A DNA stretch of 64,000 nucleotides from Alphaproteobacteria bacterium. Its GTDB lineage: Bacteria; Pseudomonadota; Alphaproteobacteria; Rickettsiales; UBA998. Position 1 is the stretch's first letter. Each line of letters begins with the position of its first letter. Both the position numbers and the translations under genes were made by a program. The stretch is taken from positions 1 to 64,000 of the forward strand of contig RDXO01000018.1 in the NCBI GenBank assembly GCA_004292675.1, written 5' to 3'. Positions 47,468 to 56,518 of this stretch are shown piece after piece. The notes beneath the pieces were generated by a model. That model saw only the letters and a program-made list of their open reading frames with translations. It was not told the DNA's origin and did no database searches.

Positions 47468-47497
47468 TTGACTTTTTAATAGGCGTAAGTCTATAAA
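47468..47497 (+). promoter_or_regulatory. Putative sigma-70 promoter of the quinone oxidoreductase gene
   Basis: TTGACT (47468-47473) and TATAAA (47492-47497) are separated by 18 bp, about 40 bp ahead of the chosen start codon. Confidence 0.5.
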
Positions 47498-47538
47498 ATA
47501 TAAGTATATGATGTGCAATGAACAAGGCAGAAGGCTCT

Positions 47539-48510
47539 ATGGATGCGATATATCGTGATGAATCGGGTGGTGGGTTGATAATGCGCCCTTATACTATGCC
47601 TCTTTGTTTGGCGGGGCAGGTGCGTATTCGTGTTGCATATACGGGCATAAACCGCGCTGATGTGCTGCAATGTGATGGAGGCTATCCGCCACCCATATCG
47701 GGGATATGTGGCTTGGAAGTGTCGGGCATCATCGATGCGATTGGGGAAGGGGTGCATGATTGGGCTATCGGGCAACATGTGTGTGCCTTGCTTTCGGAAG
47801 GGGGCTATGCGCCGTATGTGACGGTGGATGCACGGCATTTATTAGCGGTGGGGGGTGTTGTGTCAGACACAATAGCCGCATCCTTGGTGGAGGCCTTGGC
47901 GACCAGTTGGTTGGCGTTGTGTGATGTAGGTAAAATATGCGCAGATGAACATGTACTGATTCATGGGGGGGCGAGTGGTGTTGGCATGATTGCCTTGCAG
48001 GTGGCGCGTTATTTAGGTGCGCACACCTATACGATGGCAAGTAGTGACGCGAAGAATGATCTATGCCGTTCCTTGGGGGTAACGGTGATCCCATGGGATA
48101 GGCATCCAGAAACATTAGCGCAGCAGATTAAAATTTATGCACCGCAAGGGCTGGATATTGTGTGGGATATTTTGGGTGGTGCGTATGTGGGAGCGCATCT
48201 GAAAACCTTAGCATATGGCGGGCGGTTATTATCGGTTGCGTGTATGGATGGCGCGCAGGTGCAATGCTCGATGGGTGGGCTATTGATGAAGAATCTTGCG
48301 TGGCATGGCGTGACGCTACGTTCGCAAAGCGATGATCGTAAAGCAGAGATTATCGCAGCGGTGCGGGATTATCTGTGGGATGCGTGCCATGAAGGCATCA
48401 TCGCACCGCATATTTATAAGGTAGTACCCCCATATGAGGTGATGCACGCGCATGAGCTGATGAGACAGCGCACCCATTATGGCAAGATGTTGATAGAGTG
48501 GGCTGATTGA
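47539..48510 (+). CDS. NAD(P)H:quinone oxidoreductase, zinc-independent MDR family (PIG3/QOR-like)
   Basis: A 323-residue medium-chain reductase. The N-terminal GroES-like domain contains VRVAYTGINRADVLQ-type sequence (about 30-45) and GLEVSGII. The Rossmann domain has HGGASGVGMIALQVARYLG (about 150) for NADPH. The zinc-ligand Cys and His of alcohol dehydrogenases are absent, and MHAHELMRQRTHYGKMLI closes the protein as in PIG3-type quinone reductases. The ATG at 47539 is preferred because AGAAGG precedes it and family members start MxA; an ATG 21 bp upstream has no ribosome site. Confidence 0.88.
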   Translation: MDAIYRDESGGGLIMRPYTMPLCLAGQVRIRVAYTGINRADVLQCDGGYPPPISGICGLEVSGIIDAIGEGVHDWAIGQHVCALLSEGGYAPYVTVDARHLLAVGGVVSDTIAASLVEALATSWLALCDVGKICADEHVLIHGGASGVGMIALQVARYLGAHTYTMASSDAKNDLCRSLGVTVIPWDRHPETLAQQIKIYAPQGLDIVWDILGGAYVGAHLKTLAYGGRLLSVACMDGAQVQCSMGGLLMKNLAWHGVTLRSQSDDRKAEIIAAVRDYLWDACHEGIIAPHIYKVVPPYEVMHAHELMRQRTHYGKMLIEWAD

Positions 48511-48721
48511 GTGGGATGAATTGTCAAAACAAGATCATTGTCACAAAATTGTCATTTGACACCACCCCTTTTTTTTTTTGTTATATATTAACGTGTACCT
48601 TATTTCTTTTTTAACTGAAAGAAATCTGAAACTGGAAATGCTTGCATGGAAGGTTCGTACATATTGCTAATCCTTGTGGTTAGTCTTTAGTTGGTTTGTT
48701 CCATCTTTACCCATAAACATC

Positions 48722-49489
48722 ATGAACAACGAAGAACTTTGGAAGCAGATCGGTGATGCGATTGGTTTAACGGCTACCGTTGGTGGTGCAGGATACGCTG
48801 CCAAAACGTACCATGACCAAAACTCCTCTGAGTTTATCAAGGAATCGCTGATGGATTGGACAGAGAAAGAAAAGCAGCTTTATAAGCAGTTTTTCGTCTC
48901 CGATGATCTGCAGAAGCGTGTGATTTTATCCCGTATTGCGGAAGGTAAAGCCTACGCGTTCATCGAGAAATTCACTGAAGAGTGCTATGCATCAAAAAAT
49001 CCAAAATCCATGGAAACGTTGGCGCAGTATGCCTTGGTACGGCTTGAAAAAGATAAGCAAGGTTTAGTGCGGCGTGTGAAAAGCTCTGGCTTCTCTGGTT
49101 TAGTGGCTTGGAAGGCAAAGCAAATACGCAACCGTTCTCACGCAGTGGCGAAAGGATTGACGTTTCTTGAACGTCATGAAGAACGTGTGAAGCGTTTTCG
49201 TCCTTTCTTGTGGCAACTTGACCCTTCTGAACTGTATGACTCTGCTCGGAAATATCTGACAGAACAACAGATTGCTCGGGATCAATTAACAACGTTATCA
49301 CAATATATTGACGATAACGTCATGCTTGTGTCTTTGATTGCGCTGTTCTTTTCGGTGTTCTCTCTTGAAGAGTTTCTTGAGTTTGCTGGCGATCAATGTA
49401 CGTTGATTGATGCGAACAAGGTGAACTCTAGAAATATTGATGAGTTCACGGCGATGATTCAAGAAGCCATGAAGACTGTCGAATGGTAG
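48722..49489 (+). CDS. Hypothetical protein (255 aa), mostly helical
   Basis: Not recognised. A short Gly/Ala-rich hydrophobic stretch near the N-terminus (GLTATVGGAGYAAKTY, about 15-30) precedes a charged helical body rich in Lys, Arg and Glu (WTEKEKQLYKQFF; HEERVKRFRPFLW). A single possible membrane helix is near the C-terminus (VMLVSLIALFFSVFSLEEF, about 200-218). The ATG at 48722 has no obvious ribosome site, so the start is uncertain. The 210 bp upstream include a 12-nt T-run after TTGACA. Confidence 0.6.
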   Translation: MNNEELWKQIGDAIGLTATVGGAGYAAKTYHDQNSSEFIKESLMDWTEKEKQLYKQFFVSDDLQKRVILSRIAEGKAYAFIEKFTEECYASKNPKSMETLAQYALVRLEKDKQGLVRRVKSSGFSGLVAWKAKQIRNRSHAVAKGLTFLERHEERVKRFRPFLWQLDPSELYDSARKYLTEQQIARDQLTTLSQYIDDNVMLVSLIALFFSVFSLEEFLEFAGDQCTLIDANKVNSRNIDEFTAMIQEAMKTVEW

Positions 49490-49675
49490 TTTGAATGCTT
49501 TGACGGGTTCATGAACAAAACAAGAGATAGCATATGATTCTATTGAATCTATGCTATCTCTTACTTATTTTGACGTTGCTAAGCCATCAACCTAAATAGC
49601 ATTTTTTGTTTTCTGTGGATAAATTTTTTATTTTTTCTTGATATTTTTTTGATTTAACCTAGAGCAATTTCTCTT

Positions 49676-49915
49676 ATGTCTGATATAAGAACGCAATTAT
49701 TTATTACACAAATATGTTTAGCTGCGGTGTGTGTATCTCATTTTGGATCGGGCCTCATAGAAGATTTTTTTCCAGAAAAAAAGGCGCATATAGTACCACA
49801 AACGGCTGTTGAACATCCCGTACCCGATACTCGTGTGCAGCAAGCCTATTATCAAGGCTTTGCAGCAGGAAGAATGCACCAATTAGAAGAACTGCCTATG
49901 CCCATAGTGAGGTAA
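49676..49915 (+). CDS. Small hypothetical membrane-anchored protein (79 aa)
   Basis: Not recognised. A single N-terminal hydrophobic segment (FITQICLAAVCVSHFGSGL, about 9-27) could be an anchor or uncleaved signal, followed by a Pro/Val-rich linker and a short helix (VQQAYYQGFAAGRMHQLEEL). It ends 3 bp before the ogt GTG start, and its stop region supplies the ogt ribosome site, so the two are probably cotranscribed. A perfect DnaA-box word (tgtggataa) occurs at 49614-49622, 54 bp upstream. Confidence 0.55.
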   Translation: MSDIRTQLFITQICLAAVCVSHFGSGLIEDFFPEKKAHIVPQTAVEHPVPDTRVQQAYYQGFAAGRMHQLEELPMPIVR

Positions 49916-49918
49916 GTC

Positions 49919-50395
49919 GTGCATCACTGCGCCTATCCATCCCCAGTGGGAACATTAATGTTGGTAGCAAGCGAGGTAGGGATACGCGCCGTGCTGTGGG
50001 AAGATGACCCGCAAAAGCGGGTGCGTCTCGGGCAAACCTTGGAGCAACGCACTCACCCTATGCTTATTCATGCCATGCGTGAATTGGATGAATATTTTGC
50101 TCGCACCCGCACCGTATTTACCGTGCCACTTGACCCAATCGGTACAGATTTTCAAAAGCGGGCATGGGATGCTCTTACCATGATTCCCTATGGCGAAACA
50201 CGCAGCTATGCACAACAAGCGCAGATGATGGGGCATCCAAAGGCGGTGCGTGCCGTGGGAGCAGCCAATGGCAAAAACCCTATCTCGATTATTGTGCCGT
50301 GCCATCGTGTGATTGGAGCAAATGGTACATTAACAGGCTTTGCGGGCGGGCTAGCGGTAAAAAGCACCTTATTGCAGCATGAGGCGATGAGATAA
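49919..50395 (+). CDS. ogt: Methylated-DNA-protein cysteine methyltransferase
   Basis: Suicidal repair of O6-alkylguanine by transfer of the alkyl group to a Cys. The 158 residues include GTDFQKRAWDALTMIPYGET (helix-turn-helix region), AVGAANGKNPISII with the Asn hinge, and the active site IVPCHRVIG (Cys about 125). There is no Ada-type N-terminal domain. The GTG start follows GAGG. Ogt-type versus AdaB-type naming cannot be separated without a tree. Confidence 0.93.
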   Translation: MHHCAYPSPVGTLMLVASEVGIRAVLWEDDPQKRVRLGQTLEQRTHPMLIHAMRELDEYFARTRTVFTVPLDPIGTDFQKRAWDALTMIPYGETRSYAQQAQMMGHPKAVRAVGAANGKNPISIIVPCHRVIGANGTLTGFAGGLAVKSTLLQHEAMR

Positions 50396-50533
50396 CAACC
50401 AATCTCATCCATCTTTTGATTGTTTTTCTATGAAAATAGCATTATAAAACGATCCCGTATTTAGATGCGCAGCATCTTCATGTGCGAGCGGTATAAATAC
50501 AAAAAATTAGATGAGAGATTTAGGGAGCAACCC

Positions 50534-51322
50534 ATGAACAAAACTCCCCCAGCGTCGGATGAGAGCGCAACGAATGAGACGAAACGAGCCACTCAGCCCC
50601 CGCTATGGAATGAGTATATTCGTACCTTTATCTATGCGATTGTTCTTGCTGTTGTCTTTCGTAGTTTTGTGTTTGAGCCGTTTCATATCCCCTCAGGTTC
50701 GATGAAGGAAACCTTGTTGGTAGGGGATTATCTGTTTGTATCCAAATATAGCTATGGCTATAGTCGCTATTCTTTTCCTTATGGTATTGATTGGTTCGAT
50801 GGTCGGGTGCTTTCATCGGCACGCCCCAAGCGCGGGGATATTGTCGTGTTCCGTCCAACCTCGCAGCCACGTATTGATTTTATTAAGCGTGTTGTGGGGC
50901 TTCCGGGGGATAAGATTCAGGTGCTGGATGGGATCGTCTATATTAATGATCTGCCTGTATCGCGGGTGCGTGATGGCGATTTTTCGGATATTCTGCCCGA
51001 TGGAACGATGAAAAAAATACCGCGTTATCGTGAAACCTTGGATAATGGCGTGAGTTATGCCGTATTAGAAGAAACGACGCAAGGCTTGCTTGATGATACC
51101 TATGCCTACACAGTTCCTGAAAAGAACTATTTTCTTATGGGCGATAATCGTGATAATTCTGCAGATAGTCGTGAGATGTCGATGGTTGGCTTTGTGCCAG
51201 AGGAAAATATTGTAGGGCGTGCTGAACTTGTGCTTTTCTCTATTGATGATCGTACCAGTATGTGGAAAATATGGGATTGGTTTTGGGCATTACGAACCGA
51301 ACGCTTATTGAAGGATTTATAG
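50534..51322 (+). CDS. lepB: Signal peptidase I LepB
   Basis: The membrane protease that cleaves Sec signal peptides. The 262 residues have one N-terminal membrane helix (FIYAIVLAVVFRSFVFEPF, about 31-50), the catalytic Ser in HIPSGSMKETL (about 55), the catalytic Lys in DFIKRVVGLPGDK (about 117) and the signature GDNRDNSADSR (about 204). The ATG at 50534 follows AGGGAG. A partial double-hairpin repeat lies at 50461-50495. lepB-rnc-era is the classic order. Confidence 0.97.
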   Translation: MNKTPPASDESATNETKRATQPPLWNEYIRTFIYAIVLAVVFRSFVFEPFHIPSGSMKETLLVGDYLFVSKYSYGYSRYSFPYGIDWFDGRVLSSARPKRGDIVVFRPTSQPRIDFIKRVVGLPGDKIQVLDGIVYINDLPVSRVRDGDFSDILPDGTMKKIPRYRETLDNGVSYAVLEETTQGLLDDTYAYTVPEKNYFLMGDNRDNSADSREMSMVGFVPEENIVGRAELVLFSIDDRTSMWKIWDWFWALRTERLLKDL

Positions 51323-51324
51323 AA

Positions 51325-51993
51325 ATGTCGGTATCCTATGAGGCTATGCGCGCAACATTTAGCGATCCTGCTTTATGTGATCTTGCAATGATGCATCGTG
51401 GAAAAGATACGCGACAGAATAATCAACGCTTGGAATTTTTGGGTGATCGTGTGTTGGGTTTGGTGATGGCACGGATGCTCTATACGTCTTTTCCTGATGA
51501 ACGCGAGGGCGAATTAGCGATGCGCCTTTCTGCACTTGTATGCGGCACGACCATTGCGCGTGTGGCGCGTCAGTTGGGCATGGGGGCGTGGCTGATGTTG
51601 GATGATCACGAAGTGCGCAAGGGTGGGCGTGATAATGAATCAAATCTGATTGATGCGTGTGAAGCCTTGATTGGGGCGATCTATCTTGATCAAGGCATCG
51701 GCGCAGCGGAAGCATTTATCCATACGCATTGGCACAATTTGATGCATTCATTGGTGCGTCCTCCGAAAGATGCGAAAACGGCGTTGCAAGAATGGGTGCA
51801 AGCACGTGGCTTGCCTCTGCCACTCTATCATGAATTATCACGGGAAGGCACGGCGCATGATCCGCTCTTTACTATCGAAGTGCAGGTGGAAGGCGTATCC
51901 TCCATTCGCGCTATTGCCTCCAATAAGAAACAAGCAGAACATAAAGCAGCACAATTAATGCTGCAACATTTAGGAGAAGAAAGAACATGGTAA
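51325..51993 (+). CDS. rnc: Ribonuclease III
   Basis: Cleaves double-stranded RNA in rRNA processing and RNA decay. The catalytic domain has QRLEFLGDRVLGLVMARML (about 34-52) and DACEALIGAIYLDQG (about 112). The double-stranded RNA-binding domain occupies about 150-218 (ALQEWVQARGLPLPLYHEL, KKQAEHKAAQLML). At 222 residues it is normal. It begins 3 bp after lepB stops and overlaps era by 7 bp. Confidence 0.97.
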   Translation: MSVSYEAMRATFSDPALCDLAMMHRGKDTRQNNQRLEFLGDRVLGLVMARMLYTSFPDEREGELAMRLSALVCGTTIARVARQLGMGAWLMLDDHEVRKGGRDNESNLIDACEALIGAIYLDQGIGAAEAFIHTHWHNLMHSLVRPPKDAKTALQEWVQARGLPLPLYHELSREGTAHDPLFTIEVQVEGVSSIRAIASNKKQAEHKAAQLMLQHLGEERTW

Positions 51994-52874
51994 CACGTTG
52001 TGGTTTTGTCGCGGTGGTAGGTGCGCCAAATGCAGGAAAATCGACCTTAGTCAATGCGCTTGTGAAGGCGCGTGTGGCGATTGTAACCCCGAAGGTACAA
52101 ACAACACGTAGCCGTATTTTGGGGATCGTGACGGAGGAAGAAACGCAGCTTATCCTTATTGATACGCCGGGGATTTTTCAAGCCAAAGCCCGCTTTGAAC
52201 AAGCGATGGTGAATAGTGCGCTCGGAAGTGCCAAAGAATCGGATAAGGTGATGGTGGTGATTGATGCCTATCGTGGCATGTGCGAGGATAGCAAGCGCGT
52301 GCTGGATTCAGTACGTGATGCGGGTGCGCCATGCTTGTTGGTGCTGAATAAAATTGATAAGGTTGCCAAAGAGCGTTTATTAGAATTGGCAGCGTATATT
52401 TGTGCAGAATATCCCGTTGAGCGATGCTTTATGATTGCAGCGCGCACGCGTGATGGGGTGGATGATGTCCGTCATTATCTTGCACAGAACCTCCCTGAAG
52501 GACCATGGCATTATCCTGAGGATATGATGACGGATGTACCGCTACGTCAATGGGCAGCAGAAGTGACGCGTGAATCATTATTTTATCGCTTGCAGCAGGA
52601 ATTGCCGTACAGCATCGCTGTGGAAACCGAGCAGTGGAATGATCGCAAAGATGGCAGCGTTGAGATTCGTCAGATTATTTATGTGCAGAATGATAATCAG
52701 AAAAAGATTGTGGTAGGGCATAAAGGTGAGATGCTGAAGGAAGTGGGGCAAGCGGCACGCACGCGGATGATACGTTTTATGGAACGCAAAGTGCATCTAT
52801 TTTTATTTGTTAAGGTTACCGAGGGCTGGAAGGAGCAAAAATCGTTCTATTCGTCTATCGGTTTGAACTATTAA
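51987..52874 (+). CDS. era: GTPase Era
   Basis: A 16S rRNA-binding GTPase needed for 30S maturation. The P-loop is GAPNAGKST (residues 12-20), then DTPGIFQ, NKIDKVA and the C-terminal KH domain (VGHKGEMLKEVGQAARTRM at about 247). At 295 residues it is the usual length. Ribosome site TTAGGAGA lies within the end of rnc. Confidence 0.97.
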   Translation: MVTRCGFVAVVGAPNAGKSTLVNALVKARVAIVTPKVQTTRSRILGIVTEEETQLILIDTPGIFQAKARFEQAMVNSALGSAKESDKVMVVIDAYRGMCEDSKRVLDSVRDAGAPCLLVLNKIDKVAKERLLELAAYICAEYPVERCFMIAARTRDGVDDVRHYLAQNLPEGPWHYPEDMMTDVPLRQWAAEVTRESLFYRLQQELPYSIAVETEQWNDRKDGSVEIRQIIYVQNDNQKKIVVGHKGEMLKEVGQAARTRMIRFMERKVHLFLFVKVTEGWKEQKSFYSSIGLNY

Positions 52875-52889
52875 AGTAAAATCGCTCCT

Positions 52890-52934
52890 GCACAATTTTT
52901 TGTGCGTTGCAAAAAAGTCACTTTTTTGCATTTT
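52890..52934 (+). terminator. Likely terminator after era
   Basis: Two adjacent hairpins: gcacaa/ttgtgc (52890-52905) and the 10-bp stem tgcaaaaaag/cttttttgca (52908-52930) followed by four Ts. Confidence 0.6.
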
Positions 52935-53005
52935 GTCATCATATTGTCATAAATTCCATCTATTGTTAATTTACTGAGTTCACACTATGCAAAAAAAGGA
53001 TTTTT

Positions 53006-55105
53006 ATGCAGCATAAATTATACCAATGGGAAAATAGCACAGCAGGCATTGCTAACCTAGAGATAAGCAAAACTTCCTTCGGTCGCAAGCAAGCGGTACT
53101 TCGCTTTAAGGATGAAGTCGATGCGGCTGCATTGAAAAATCTACCTGAGGCACTCAATAAAGCAGGTATTACGGCGTTCCCCGAATTAGATCCTGAAACA
53201 AATAAAGTCAATTTGGTGATGTATGGGTTCGGTAATGAAGCACGCATCATGAATATCATGCAGACGCATCGCTTGGTTGATGGTCCGGTGCAAACGCAAA
53301 CATTCGATGTGCCAACGCCTGAAGAAATAGCAGAGAAAAAAATGCGTCAGGAAGATGGATTGATCGCATCAGGAGTAGCTTTTGTTGATCGTCATGCGCT
53401 TAGAATTCAAGCAGTCGTTGGTATGGTTGGGCATGGTTTGACTGGTCTTCTTGGGGTGAAATTGGGTGATAGTAACCGTGTTGCCAATGGTATATTTTAT
53501 GGAGCATCAACATCAATACAGGCTATTTATGGTAGCGGTCAGGATGAAATTAATTTCCAACCAGTGATGTATAAAACATCAAAATATCTTGAAGGTGAAA
53601 ATATATCCTTTGATAGCCATGTGGCGGGAGCGGATGCTGATAAAAATGCGCTACAAAAACTGAATCAGGTGATACATGATAATGCATTTGCTCTGAGCCA
53701 TGCCATTGGTGGGTTTGGAGATATTGCACAGCTTTTATCAGGGTTGGCGGATAAAGAATATGGTTGGTCGCGTGTAGGGCAGGGGGCATCAAGTATGATT
53801 GGTTGCCTTGCGCAGATTTTTTGCGATGAAGCTCCAGTTGACATGGAGGAAATGAAATATAAGAACGCCGTGGAGCAAGGACTTGCTTTTGTTAACGCTC
53901 ATCCTTTGGCACTTGCAGGGAACATCAACCTCTGGCAAAATATTATGGGGGTTACAGATGCCCTGAACATGAGTCGGAAATTAGAAGATAATCGCGAAAT
54001 GCTTCCGGGAAAGATTTTTGGAACTCAAGCAAATGCGATTGATAGCTATCATGGCGTAAATGATGAGAAAATGGGGAAGGCTGCAAAAGCACTTGATGCA
54101 TTGGTGAAAACTGATGACTTTAAGAATCTAGGAACTCCTCAAGCGCAACAGGAATTTCTTGTGAAGCATGCACAGAGTGCGTATAAAGGAGATACAGAGA
54201 TAGTATCGATGTTTGCTCAGCATGGCAATGATGTTGGTGAATTGCGAACGCAATTAAACGACCGCTCTAAAGAGCGTCTCGCAGCTTATAAAGAGGCTGA
54301 GGAGGTAAGTAGACACCGAATGAGTCAGGAAGACTATAAAAAAATGAAGCCTGAGGAACAGGCAAAAGCACTTACAAAAGAGCTTAATGAAAAGCTTTCT
54401 CCAGAGAAGAAGAAAGATGCTTTGGAAGTTAAACTCTATGAGGTGGAGCAAGAAAAAGATCGATTAGGTAAGAATTCTGGCTATACTAAAACAATAAAAG
54501 CATTGCAAGATGATGAAAAAGATCGTCGCGATCTTGCAGCCGCCAATTCTGAGTTTGCGCAAGGTAATACAGTTCGTGATATAACCCTCGGCGTTACCGC
54601 TCTTTATGCTCTCTCGTCTTATTTGAATACGCGTGCGCACAAGACGCGCCCTGCGGAATTCTCTAATGATGATGCCTATCTTGAGATGTATGCGCGTGTG
54701 GCGCAAGCAATCGTTGCTCTTCCTGAAGAAAAGCGCGATCAAGCGATTGATAAAGCCTCCGTGTTCTTAGCATCACAAAAAGAAGTGAAGCTCACATCGG
54801 ATCATATTGCAGAGCAGGTTCGTGTCCGCGTTGATGCGTTTGAGAAAGCACCATGGTTGGATATTGAAACATCGAAAGAGCGCGTGTTGCGTAAAGATAT
54901 GGCGTTGGAATCCAGAAAATCTGAGCAACGTGTGGAAGCGGGTGCGCACTTTGTGGCTACTCCTAAAGAGTCCAATAATATCGCTGTGACAGGTGGTTTG
55001 CCATTGGAAGAAAAAGGGCAAGAACCAAAAGATAAGGTATCTGACATTGCTTATGGTCAGCGTGTTGTTGCTCCTGAGCAACTTGCTGCAGTACGTATGG
55101 CGTAA
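53006..55105 (+). CDS. Large protein of unknown function, three-hydrophobic-repeat family, divergent member C
   Basis: Not recognised. 699 residues with the same plan as the two proteins at 39731-43349: an N-terminal alpha/beta domain (about 15-95), then three hydrophobic repeats at about 121-190, 216-285 and 288-345. Repeats 1 and 2 close with acidic motifs (YGSGQDEINFQ, FCDEAPVDMEE), and each begins with a His/Asn-Pro/Ala pattern (VDRHAL, IHDNAF, VNAHPL). It adds a long charged coiled coil (about 405-510), another hydrophobic segment (ITLGVTALYALSSYL, about 530-545) and a region like the other members' (AQAIVALPEEKRDQAIDKAS). The C-terminus is polar and disordered. AAGGA ribosome site; strong terminator downstream. 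Confidence 0.7.
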   Translation: MQHKLYQWENSTAGIANLEISKTSFGRKQAVLRFKDEVDAAALKNLPEALNKAGITAFPELDPETNKVNLVMYGFGNEARIMNIMQTHRLVDGPVQTQTFDVPTPEEIAEKKMRQEDGLIASGVAFVDRHALRIQAVVGMVGHGLTGLLGVKLGDSNRVANGIFYGASTSIQAIYGSGQDEINFQPVMYKTSKYLEGENISFDSHVAGADADKNALQKLNQVIHDNAFALSHAIGGFGDIAQLLSGLADKEYGWSRVGQGASSMIGCLAQIFCDEAPVDMEEMKYKNAVEQGLAFVNAHPLALAGNINLWQNIMGVTDALNMSRKLEDNREMLPGKIFGTQANAIDSYHGVNDEKMGKAAKALDALVKTDDFKNLGTPQAQQEFLVKHAQSAYKGDTEIVSMFAQHGNDVGELRTQLNDRSKERLAAYKEAEEVSRHRMSQEDYKKMKPEEQAKALTKELNEKLSPEKKKDALEVKLYEVEQEKDRLGKNSGYTKTIKALQDDEKDRRDLAAANSEFAQGNTVRDITLGVTALYALSSYLNTRAHKTRPAEFSNDDAYLEMYARVAQAIVALPEEKRDQAIDKASVFLASQKEVKLTSDHIAEQVRVRVDAFEKAPWLDIETSKERVLRKDMALESRKSEQRVEAGAHFVATPKESNNIAVTGGLPLEEKGQEPKDKVSDIAYGQRVVAPEQLAAVRMA

Positions 55106-55127
55106 ACATAGCGTTCGTACTATTGAC

Positions 55128-55167
55128 AAAAGGCTTGTTCATAGTGATATGGGCAAGCCTTTTTTTG
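55128..55167 (+). terminator. Intrinsic terminator after member C
   Basis: A stem with arms aaaaggcttg (55128-55137) and caagcctttt (55154-55163) around a 16-nt loop is followed by a T-run, 23 bp after the stop codon. Confidence 0.88.
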
Positions 55168-55269
55168 TGTGGTGTGATTGGTTTCATCAAAGATCGCATG
55201 AGTTTTGGATGACGCTTGATTCTTGTCATGCTCGCTTAAAGATAGGATATTCATAAACTACTGTTGTTA

Positions 55270-55300
55270 CTGGATTCCTGTCTACGCAGGAATGACAAAT
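55270..55300. repeat. REP-like palindrome
   Basis: ctggattcctg-tcta-cgcaggaatgacaaat: the GGATTCCTGC/GCAGGAATGAC type of extragenic palindrome. Related units are at 20582 and 44746 (inside the 61-bp repeats), 57341 and 62697. Confidence 0.7.
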
Positions 55301-55402
55301 TTGTAGTTATATGGGTTATGTAGAAGTCTCTATATAAAATAACGGATGATTTTTTTTGCAAAGCACGCTATAAGCATAAGCGATAAAAAGGAGCGATGCT
55401 GT

Positions 55403-56515
55403 ATGGGATTTAGTTGTGGGATTGTTGGATTGCCAAATGTTGGAAAATCCACCTTGTTTAATGCATTGCTTGCACAACAGCAAGCAGAGGCGGCGAATTA
55501 TCCATTTTGTACGATTGAACCCAATACGGGCAAGGTAGCTGTTCCTGATGAACGGTTGCAACGCGCCGCTGAAATTGCAAAATCAGCGCAAATTATCCCA
55601 ACGCAGTTAGAATTTGTTGATATTGCAGGTTTGGTACGCGGCGCAAGCAAAGGTGAGGGCTTGGGGAATCAGTTTTTGGCGCATATTCGTGAAGTGGATG
55701 CCATAGCCTATGTGGTACGTTGCTTCATTGATGATGACATTACGCATGTAGAGGGGCGGATTGATCCTTTGTCGGATTGGGAGATTATTGAGACGGAATT
55801 GATCCTTGCGGATATGGAATCGCTAGAAAAGCGTAAAACAGCACTTGAAAAGAAAGCGCGGGGGAATGATAAGGAAGCAATGATGCTTTTGCCGTTTGTG
55901 GAGCGCGGATTGGTGCTTGCGGCTGAGGGCAAGCCACTTCGTCCTTTAATGGCTGAGGCAGCGGGAGATAGCGAGGCGCAAGCCTGTGTGCGTGGATTGA
56001 ATTTGCTGACCACCAAGCCCGTGATGGTGATTTGTAATGTTGCTGAGGACGATGCCGCATCGGGTAATGAGTTGACACGTGCCGTAGCGCAGCGTTGCAC
56101 AGAGCAATCTGTGCCGTGTGTGGTGATTTCTGCACGTATTGAATCTGAAATTGCAGGGTTGGAATCGGAGCAAGAGAAATTGGAGTTTTTATCCTCCCTC
56201 GGGCTGAATCAAACGGGATTAGCGCGTATTATCGCAGAAGGGTATGGTCTGTTGGAACTCATCACCTTTTTCACAGTCGGGCCAAAGGAAGCACGCGCAT
56301 GGACAGTACATCAGGGCGCACGCGCTCCGCAAGCAGCGGGGCGTATTCATAGTGATTTTGAAAAAGGCTTTATTCGCGCTGAAACCATTGCTTATGCTGA
56401 TTATGTCACCTATCAAGGCGAGACAGGGTGCAAAGATGCGGGAAAAATGCGCCTAGAGGGGAAAGATTATCTGGTGCATGATGGCGATATATTCCATTTT
56501 CGCTTTAATGTTTAG
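55403..56515 (+). CDS. ychF: Redox-regulated ATPase YchF (OBG-family)
   Basis: A P-loop NTPase of the OBG group that prefers ATP and binds ribosomes. G1 is GLPNVGKST (about 9-17); the DIAGLVRGASKGEGLGNQFL stretch lies at about 72. The usual NKxD is replaced by NVAED (about 207), explaining the ATP preference. The C-terminal TGS-like domain ends FHFRFNV. 370 residues. The ATG at 55403 is at the family start. Confidence 0.96.
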   Translation: MGFSCGIVGLPNVGKSTLFNALLAQQQAEAANYPFCTIEPNTGKVAVPDERLQRAAEIAKSAQIIPTQLEFVDIAGLVRGASKGEGLGNQFLAHIREVDAIAYVVRCFIDDDITHVEGRIDPLSDWEIIETELILADMESLEKRKTALEKKARGNDKEAMMLLPFVERGLVLAAEGKPLRPLMAEAAGDSEAQACVRGLNLLTTKPVMVICNVAEDDAASGNELTRAVAQRCTEQSVPCVVISARIESEIAGLESEQEKLEFLSSLGLNQTGLARIIAEGYGLLELITFFTVGPKEARAWTVHQGARAPQAAGRIHSDFEKGFIRAETIAYADYVTYQGETGCKDAGKMRLEGKDYLVHDGDIFHFRFNV

Positions 56516-56518
56516 TGG

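Noticed and set aside
55708-56135. Overlapping antisense frames in ychF
   Set aside because: Shadows of a conserved gene; no independent evidence.
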